Positions 57,915-64,000 of a stretch of 64,000 bases of DNA are shown one piece after another; the stretch's first letter is position 1, and each line of letters begins with the position of its first letter. The stretch comes from Turritopsis dohrnii. Lineage: Eukaryota; Cnidaria; Hydrozoa; Anthoathecata; Oceaniidae. The stretch spans positions 1 to 64,000 of the forward strand of contig BQMF02000779.1 of NCBI GenBank assembly GCA_027922465.2, given 5' to 3'. The notes beneath the pieces were generated by a model. It was not told the origin of the DNA and made no database searches. It was given only the letters and a program-made list of their open reading frames with translations. A program made the position numbers and the translations under genes.

Positions 57915-59887
57915 TAAAACTGTAAAACCTTTCCTTTCCGATAAAGGTACTTCTACAGCAAAAATCACTCTAGTAGAAAATAATGAAATCATCGCTGAAG
58001 ACGATGACGTTGCTAGTGTCTTTAACAACTTTTTCCAAAATGCCACAAAATCTTTAAACATACAAGAAAATAAATTTTTGCTGACAAACACAAATGGTAT
58101 AGTTGATCCTATCCAGACAGCAATTAAAAAGTTTGAAAACCATCCAAGTATACTTGAAATTAAAAAAAAAGTGAGAACTGAATCATGCTTCGACTTTAAG
58201 AAAGTAAGTACTATTGACATCGTCAATGAAATAGCCCAATTAAACTCCAACAAAATAGGCACTCAGGGAAACATACCTCCAAAAATCTTAAAATTAACTG
58301 CTGAAACTTCCAGTGTAGCTTTGAGAGATATCTGGAATAACCAAGTTATACACAATAGTAACTTCCCCAACGAATTAAAGTTAGCCGACATCACACCTGT
58401 CTTCAAAAAGGAAGATGCAACAAGTAAAAAAAATTATAGACCCATAAGTGTTATTCCTACAATATCAAAAATCTTTGAACGAATCATGCAATCACAACTT
58501 CTTCCTTTTATGGATAAACTTTTATCTCCGCATCTTTGTGGATATAGGAAAGGCTATAGCGCACAAACCGCTTTGGTAAATATGATTGAAACAATCAAGA
58601 AATCCTTAGACTCTAGAGGTTTTTCAGGAGCAATATTAACTGATCTCTCAAAAGCATTTGACACAATTAACTATGACCTTCTTTTGGCAAAATTATATGC
58701 GTACGGCTTCAGTTTTGATTCCTTAAAAATAATCTCTAGTTACCTAAAAAACCGTTGGCAAAGAACTAAGATCAATACAGCTTTTAGTTCCTGGTCAGAG
58801 CTTCTACAAGGAGTTCCTCAAGGCTCTGTACTAGGACCAATCCTATTCAATATTTATTTGAATGACTTATTCTTTATCTTGCCAACGTGTGATGTTTGCA
58901 ATTTTGCAGATGACACAACTCCCTACATAAGTGACCTCAATTTGGAAAATATGTGCTTCCAACTTGAACATGATGGTGCCCTTCTCGTTGATTGGTTTGA
59001 GTATAACTATATGAAAATAAATACAAACAAATGTCATCTTCTAATCTTTGGCAAAAAAGTAGAACATACGTTTGTATCACTAAATAATAATATTATATGG
59101 GAAGAAAACAAAGCGATGCTTCTGGGCGTTACCCTAGATAATCAGCTTGAATTTGATAAACATGTGAAAAACATTTGCACAAAAGCAGGTCAAAAATTAA
59201 GTGCCTTAAGCCGAATGATGAAGGAACTAAACTTCCATAAAAAAAAGGTAATCCTTAAGTCTTTCTTTGAGTCACAATTTGCATATAGTCCTCTTGCCTG
59301 GATGTTCCATAGCAGAGAATCTAACAATAAAATAAACCAACTTCATGAAAGAGCACTAAGACTCCTGTATAATGATTACCATTCAACTTTTGACGATTTA
59401 TTAATAAAGGACAACTCTGTTACAATCCACCACAGGAACATTCAAAAACTTGCGGTAGAAATGTTTAAAGTAGTACGAGGGCTTGCTCATAAAACATTTG
59501 CCAATTTATTTGAAGTCAATAAACAAAACAGGTATAGTTTCCGTTTTAAAAACTACTTCAAATTACCTAATGTACACACAGAACTTAAAGGCAAACATTC
59601 AATTAGGTATCTCGGCCCTAAAATTTGGAACATAATTCCGGAGCACATCAAAAATGCAAGCACTCTAGAAAACTTCAAACATGAAATAAAATTCTGGAAA
59701 CCAACAAACTGTCCTTGCAGACTTTGCAGGGATTACATTGCTAATGTAGGATTTATTTGATGATTTAATGATTTATCTGATGTTATTTTTCGGTGTAAAT
59801 AGACCAATTTATGTTGTGTCTGTATATATATGTATATAATCTATATTCATATTGTAAACCGAAGTAAAATAAAGTGTTAATAATAAT
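57915..59887 (+). mobile_element. 5'-truncated LINE (CR1/jockey-group) in the Harbinger transposase
   Basis: Begins at TAAAACTGTAAAACC right after Harbinger codons (CAAGTTCCTG) and ends with GTAAAATAAAGTGTTAATAA just before the Harbinger frame resumes. TCCTG occurs at both junctions, and the left junction shows an extra copy of ACAAGTTCCTGT. The endonuclease half is missing, which fits abortive reverse transcription. Confidence 0.8.
57925..59760 (+). CDS. LINE reverse transcriptase, N-terminally truncated
   Basis: Element coding starts near KPFLSDKGTSTAKITL; the first 50 codons of the longer open frame (from 57769) are antisense Harbinger DNA and not part of it. RT motifs in order: NYRPISVIPTISKIFERI, LTDLSKAFDTINYDLL (motif A), LLQGVPQGSVLGPILFNIYL (motif B) and CNFADDTTPYI (catalytic FADD). 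The C-terminal region ends KFWKPTNCPCRLCRDYI, with a CxxC pair. Domain plan and motifs fit the CR1/jockey-like branch with an AP-type endonuclease, which is missing here. The RT frame itself has no stop. It cannot move on its own without the endonuclease part. Confidence 0.88.
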   Translation, partial: KPFLSDKGTSTAKITLVENNEIIAEDDDVASVFNNFFQNATKSLNIQENKFLLTNTNGIVDPIQTAIKKFENHPSILEIKKKVRTESCFDFKKVSTIDIVNEIAQLNSNKIGTQGNIPPKILKLTAETSSVALRDIWNNQVIHNSNFPNELKLADITPVFKKEDATSKKNYRPISVIPTISKIFERIMQSQLLPFMDKLLSPHLCGYRKGYSAQTALVNMIETIKKSLDSRGFSGAILTDLSKAFDTINYDLLLAKLYAYGFSFDSLKIISSYLKNRWQRTKINTAFSSWSELLQGVPQGSVLGPILFNIYLNDLFFILPTCDVCNFADDTTPYISDLNLENMCFQLEHDGALLVDWFEYNYMKINTNKCHLLIFGKKVEHTFVSLNNNIIWEENKAMLLGVTLDNQLEFDKHVKNICTKAGQKLSALSRMMKELNFHKKKVILKSFFESQFAYSPLAWMFHSRESNNKINQLHERALRLLYNDYHSTFDDLLIKDNSVTIHHRNIQKLAVEMFKVVRGLAHKTFANLFEVNKQNRYSFRFKNYFKLPNVHTELKGKHSIRYLGPKIWNIIPEHIKNASTLENFKHEIKFWKPTNCPCRLCRDYIANVGFI

Positions 59888-60204
59888 CCTGAACGATATT
59901 TGTAAAGAAACCCCTTTCCTTTCGTCTTTTGACCCACTTTCTAGTCTTTCCTCTTTTTGGTTTCTCGTCGTCTGAGTCCAAAAGCTCATTCAATACTAGC
60001 ATTGTTGCTACGTCCTCTGCTTCCCCCATTTTGTATATTCAAATGAATGAACGTGTTTGATTTTTAATAAAATGTTGGATGAAGCAACTCAAATGCAACA
60101 TTCTATTTTTTCTATTTTTTCAAAATTCGATATCTCATCCAACATTTCATCCAACATTCGAATGAAAATGTTGGATGAAATGTTGGATGCATTTGCGCCG
60201 GCCT

Positions 60205-60207
60205 TTA
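60205..60207 (+). repeat. Harbinger target-site duplication, right (TTA)
   Basis: TTA immediately after GCGCCGGCCT, matching 34458-34460. Confidence 0.8.
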
Positions 60208-60314
60208 GACTCCTATGGACCATATGAAGAGTTCGAGATAGCACGACTTCGAGATAACTACATTTATAGTAGGCTGTAAATGCTAAGCGGACCAAGGTTA
60301 TTAAACTCAATAAC

Positions 60315-60460
60315 AAAAACAACAAGGAAGGACGTATGGAGTGATATTAACAAGATACTTCATCCCAATCCTAAAGAACATATTCGATTCAGCCTGGACA
60401 ATACAAACATCTGTTATCCGTACCACAAGAAAGAAAGCAAGTCTTAACTCAATAACCAAA
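60315..60460 (+). pseudogene. LINE fragment (linker before RT)
   Basis: The plus-strand frame reads KDVWSDINKILHPNPKE and DNTNICYPYHKKESKS, the kind of sequence found between the endonuclease and RT of CR1-like LINEs. Too short and decayed to classify. Confidence 0.35.
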
Positions 60461-61440
60461 GACTTTGCAAATGCACCAAATTCCTTTCCTCTCCATGAAA
60501 CTACTTACATTGAAGAAACAAAGCACTGAGTTCTCTGCCCTGGATTGCTGCACCAAGTTACGGTCAAATCTCGGCAAAATACATAAATAACGTTATCTCC
60601 CCTGACACACATCATCAACACATACATCAGCATTACATCTTTCTCTGGAAAGTCAGCAGCATTATTTGTCAAGTACCAAAAAATACCAAATCCAGTCAAC
60701 TTGGTTGACTACCGGTAAATCAGCATCCTTCTCCAAAAGTGTAATTTGTACCGCAAGAAAGTGTACTTGGTCCAATACTTTTCAACTCGTATGTAACCTT
60801 GATTAATCCAAATGATGCGAGCTATTACTTACAATATGCGGTTGATATGTCGCTTCTTCGTAAAACTAAACCGAACAACATTGAGATGACCATCGAATCG
60901 AAGACAGAAGTCATGTTATATCAACACCGCAAATGACAAAGGCACACAGTTACAACAATCGTGAAATTTAAATCTTTAACAGTCAGGAACCAGTCAAACG
61001 TCTAAGGGAGCGTCTAAGATTGATTACTACAATGTGATCTTTGCAAATGCGTCCAATTTCTTGATTAAAAGTTTGCAAAAGATTCAATGTTCTGCAGCCA
61101 GCATCATCTATAACAGATATCGCAATGACAACGACATATTGAAAATACATCACAAGCTGAGGCACAGTTTTTATAATGTGTCTACTTTGTTTTAGTTCGG
61201 TATTTTAGTTGGATTTTGTAGTCTACAATTTTATGTGTTATCGTATTGTTATTGACCAAAGTCTCTGAAGTATCTTCAGCACTGCTGGTTCTTGCCAATC
61301 AGAATTTCATCAACAAACAACACCCGTGAAGAAGTTATTATATCAAAAAATAGGACATGTGCAGAAGTGTCCTACCAACAATTAGAAGTCTCAAAAGTGA
61401 GCAGCAATTAAATAGACATTATGATAAAGATAAAAGAGTA
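60460..61440. other. Unassigned sequence right of the Harbinger element
   Basis: Many short open frames, none with a recognised domain or splice context. Confidence 0.4.
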
Positions 61441-61441
61441 A

Positions 61442-61693
61442 AGCCTGGAATACATTACATTAAATGGATCAGTTTAAATGGATCAGTCAAATTTTTATTA
61501 TGTTTTTACGTTAAAAACTAATAGATTTCACTGTTTCAGTTTAAATGGAAAGCGTTTGAAAAAGTTGGACGTGTTCAACTTTCATCCATCTTTTTCTCTA
61601 TTGTTTTCTTGATTCCTATTCTTTCAAATAAAAGTCATCAGTTTTTCTATCCATCTTAACTGATCCATGTAAATGGATAATGTATTCCAGGCT
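61442..61693. mobile_element. 252-bp MITE
   Basis: Inverted ends AGCCTGGAATACATTA / TAATGTATTCCAGGCT, with internal ATGGATCAG / CTGATCCAT. No ORF. Confidence 0.75.
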
Positions 61694-61864
61694 GAAATAC
61701 ATTATACATTTAAATGATCAGTTTAAATCGTTTTAAATTGTTCTATTTATGACGGTTTTGCCCACGGGGACTTTCTATTTAATTCGCTATATGCATCACG
61801 TTTTTTTTTTTCATTTCAAACAATTTAAACCGATCTATTAAATCCATTGATAATGCATTTCAGC
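61691..61864. mobile_element. 174-bp MITE of a related family, abutting the previous one
   Basis: Inverted ends GCTGAAATACATTATA / TAATGCATTTCAGC and internal TTTAAATGATCAGTTTAAAT. Its left end overlaps the last three bases of the first MITE (GCT), and the termini resemble those of the first (TACATTA). Confidence 0.65.
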
Positions 61865-61869
61865 CATTA

Positions 61870-63300
61870 ACGCAAGAGATTGTAGGATAGTTTAATGGCA
61901 GAGAAACAGAACACAAGAGAGAGAAGGGAACGCCATACTTTTGAATCACACATATAGACAAGATGGATGCTAACCCACCGAGAGGGATTTAGTTTTGGTT
62001 CAGACAAAATGTTGAGATGCAGGATAAAACCGATCCAGCTTACCACCGACAGAGGTCGCTTATATCGGCTAGGTCATTTACAAGAATCACGTGAATCTGT
62101 TCAGCAGATATTGTGTTCTCAATTGAAACAAATGAATTTGACAAATGAATTCTTTAGTTATACAAATTCTGTCATTACGTTTGTGTTTTAATTATTATTT
62201 TTAAGGTAAATATGTTTTCAAAGTTTCTTTTAGTTTGTTTTGTTTTTCTTTCGATTTCGTCATAGTATGATTAGGTTTTTTGTATATATGTTTTTTGAAC
62301 ATTTTCATATACAAAATTTGCAAATGAAATACAATCATCATGTCACAATCGTGCAACAAGTTGAAGTGGAACATAAGTTGACGCAAGATTTCATGATTCT
62401 TCATGACAAGTATCAAACCTGATTTCCGATGAAAGAGTGATTGCAGAAAACTTGATTTCATGAAAACTTGGAAGATGATATCCATGAATACCATAAACGT
62501 TACAATAGCTGGCAATTCAAAAGCCAAATCCAAGTCATCATCCGAATCGTGTGACTCATCCTGGTTCATCTTAGAGATCCAGAGCGATAACAAAGAAATT
62601 AGGCATTGAGAAAGCCAAATTAGCAGAGCTGAAGATTGAAGGGAACTTTCCACTTGAAATTGAATTTATTTTTAAGATTTTAGTCGGTCACTATCAAGTG
62701 TCCAGAATAAAGGATCTTACTTGAAGAAAGAATCTACTTCTCCATCGTTAAATTGACCCATACATCATTACATCGATGAGACAACTGGACTACGTATTTG
62801 AATCTCGTAAATCGATAAAGAAGCTCGATCTTCGTGAGCTCAAAGAACAGTACCTTGGAAACAAAGGTTCTCGAAGTGATGCTATTAACTACGGGATCAT
62901 GTCTTATCTGTCCAATTTGAATAAACTGATTGAAAACTCTCCACGCGATTAACTGAGTTTCTGAGCAGGTTTGAAATGAACTGATCTTTGATACTGTGAG
63001 CTATGACATTTTAATTTAAAAATTAAAACATAATGAAGTTCGAGATATTGCCTCTCACTGATTCAATTTGTTGATAAGATCAGATTCTACATCTGAAATG
63101 TTATACCATGGTCTAGCATTGGTAGAGTGCCCAATCTTGATCTCAGACTTCTGAATAAGTGGCTAAATACCAATAAAATTGCCATTAATGCAAGCTCCCT
63201 TACACAAAAAAATCTAAAAACTGTCTATTATGCAATTTTCATTCACTTTTCACAAACTTTTCAATTTCACTTTCATGCCTTCATTGATTAGAACTTTTTT
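61870..63300. other. Unassigned sequence with weak open frames
   Basis: Minus-strand frame 62201-62653 (150 residues, DESHDSDDDLDLAFELP near the start) and a plus-strand 58-residue frame at 62776-62952 (MRQLDYVFESRKSIKKLD) have no recognised domain. Base composition of the second is less AT-biased than its surroundings, so it could be an exon remnant. Confidence 0.3.
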
Positions 63301-63315
63301 TAGTTAGTATTTTTC

Positions 63316-63317
63316 TT

Positions 63318-63350
<33 letters not shown>

Positions 63351-63372
63351 TGGGGGTTTTTGGGGTTTGTTG
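63316..63372 (+). repeat. TTG microsatellite and G/T-rich run
   Basis: About ten TTG units, then TTTTGGGGGTTTTTGGGGTTTG; the G-runs could form a quadruplex on the plus strand. Confidence 0.8.
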
Positions 63373-63488
63373 TTCTGTTTTTTCCCCATTGTTTGAAAAA
63401 ATTTCCCGACTTCATTCTTTAATTAGATGAAGTGTAACCCCAAAAAATATGGCAGAACTTATGATGGAAACAACATATTACACAGAAT

Positions 63489-64000
63489 TTAAACGCGAAG
63501 TGTTTCTATTTTCTTTCTAAACCAATGGGATAGTCGCTGAAAAATTCTTCTGCGTTTTCGAAATTTCTTTGTAGGTCTGCATTCTTCCTGTGTTTCGTCA
63601 CAGAAAGTGACGTGTTTTGTATTTCTGCCATATTGTCGAATATTTTTGTCTTCCAGTGTGATCACAACATCTTGTTTGAGGAGGTCGTTTTCTGATCGAT
63701 TGAATTCATCGTCTTCACAAAACGACACTATAGACATGCTGTCATCAAATCGGAATTCCGATCTTCCAATTTTCAGTTCATCGATCTTACATTCGCTGTC
63801 CACGTTTGTGTATCGTTTCAACGACTCAGCAGGAATCACGACGGGATGTTTATTAAACTCTGGTTTGACGTCTTCGTCGTGGAAGATTGGTAACGATGTG
63901 ACACTACCGAAACTGATCAACGATAAAGTATCTTCATCGTGAAATATCGGCAACGATGATACACTGCCGAAACTGATAACTGACAATGAATCATCATAAA
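63489..64000 (-). CDS. Unrecognised protein with 20-residue tandem repeats, 3' part of a gene
   Basis: The frame is open through the right window edge, so only the C-terminal 165-170 residues are seen and no start is claimed. Two tandem copies of a 20-residue repeat (DSLSVISFGSVSSLPIFHDE, then DTLSLISFGSVTSLPIFHDE) open it; more may lie outside. A polar middle (including DDSMSIVSFCEDDEF, a decayed copy of the same motif) is followed by a strongly basic C-terminus (KKFRKRRRIF, WFRKKIETLRV). No domain is recognised. Composition is less AT-rich than the surroundings, which supports real coding. A nuclear or membrane-peripheral role could be guessed from the basic tail but is not shown. Confidence 0.65.
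   Translation of the reverse strand, partial: YDDSLSVISFGSVSSLPIFHDEDTLSLISFGSVTSLPIFHDEDVKPEFNKHPVVIPAESLKRYTNVDSECKIDELKIGRSEFRFDDSMSIVSFCEDDEFNRSENDLLKQDVVITLEDKNIRQYGRNTKHVTFCDETQEECRPTKKFRKRRRIFQRLSHWFRKKIETLRV

Larger units (their letters stand above)
53282..60029 (-). pseudogene. Harbinger (HARBI1-like) transposase, interrupted twice and missing the first catalytic Asp
   Basis: Three pieces in order on the minus strand. Piece 1 (59888-60029): ATG at 60029, MGEAEDVATMLVLNELL to KWVKRRKERGFFTNIVQ. Piece 2 (57661-57914): ELVLEDRKGFREMFRMDV to LALTLRYLATGETLSSL and YRISLNAISYI. Piece 3 (53282-54107): VKGCCNAIVERLTSDYIKV, then YADVGSNGRVNDSGIWN (second Asp) and RRISENLFGIVANRWRIF (Glu). 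A LINE separates pieces 1 and 2, a hAT-like element pieces 2 and 3. Within piece 3 the frame shifts at NYPHAL / FFYNYKHPHS near 53975. The stretch that in relatives holds GAIDGKH, with the first catalytic Asp, is absent. The protein is therefore inactive even if the insertions were removed. Confidence 0.88.
34461..60204. mobile_element. Harbinger (PIF/Harbinger) DNA transposon, 25.7 kb with nested insertions
   Basis: Left end AGGCCGGCGCAAATAATGCA and right end TGCATTTGCGCCGGCCT are inverted matches. TGTTGGATG-rich hairpins lie inside both ends and TTA flanks both sides. The element's own genes are the MADF/BESS protein (52188-53165, plus) and the transposase (minus; pieces at 59888-60029, 57661-57914 and 53282-54107). 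Everything else inside was added later: the CRE-like element, which itself holds the CACTA and BEL/Pao elements, then the hAT-like element and a LINE. Without them the element would be roughly 3 kb, a normal size for the family. Confidence 0.88.

Noticed and set aside
57769..57924. First ~50 codons of the LINE ORF
   Set aside because: They are antisense to the Harbinger transposase (ELVLEDRKGF region); the LINE starts at about 57915.
57564..58262. Minus-strand ORF of 232 residues as one protein
   Set aside because: It fuses LINE antisense, a Harbinger piece and the hAT terminal repeat; only 57661-57914 is coding.

Overview
The window reads as nuclear DNA from an animal, most likely a cnidarian and perhaps a hydrozoan. 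The evidence is AT-rich sequence, short spliceosomal introns, a membrane-anchored multicopper oxidase, a bZIP factor and a very high load of diverse mobile elements. Taxon confidence is low: it rests on the mix of families and not on a marker gene. All calls are from reading the sequence; no search was run.

Layout. 1-1.43 kb is a 128-bp satellite. 1.43-9.4 kb is a mosaic of dispersed repeats carrying tRNA-like modules. 9.4-17.0 kb (minus strand) holds a decayed OTU-protease/F-box gene. It is split by a 6.58-kb higher-order repeat (10175-16757) that sits between two copies of ATTGATC. 17.24-17.71 kb carries the same satellite in inverted orientation. 18.5-24.95 kb is an intact seven-coding-exon multicopper oxidase gene on the minus strand. 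25.4-29.6 kb is repeat-rich, with a RING-like zinc-finger exon and a small repetitive ORF. 29.65-33.3 kb is a bZIP gene (minus strand) with a SINE in its large intron.

The most striking structure is 34461-60204, one Harbinger-type DNA transposon 25.7 kb long with AGGCCGGCGC termini and TTA target duplications. It has been loaded by nested insertions. A CRE/R2-like non-LTR element has its zinc-finger ORF near 35.0 kb and its RT/endonuclease ORF at 49.3-52.1 kb, ending in an A-rich tail just before the Harbinger MADF/BESS gene. Between those two pieces lies a CACTA/EnSpm-like element with two intact, divergently transcribed multi-exon genes. The shared promoter of those genes is split by a BEL/Pao retrotransposon with 703-bp LTRs and a 5-bp duplication (AGGAT). 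On the other side, the Harbinger transposase is cut twice, by a hAT-like transposon (54108-57660, intact 786-codon spliced transposase) and by a 5'-truncated LINE (57915-59887). It has also lost its first catalytic Asp.

60.2-63.4 kb is unassigned AT-rich sequence with two abutting MITEs. At the right edge an open frame with 20-residue repeats runs out of the window on the minus strand. Host genes with good support are the multicopper oxidase, the bZIP gene and the right-edge gene; nearly everything else is mobile or repetitive DNA.
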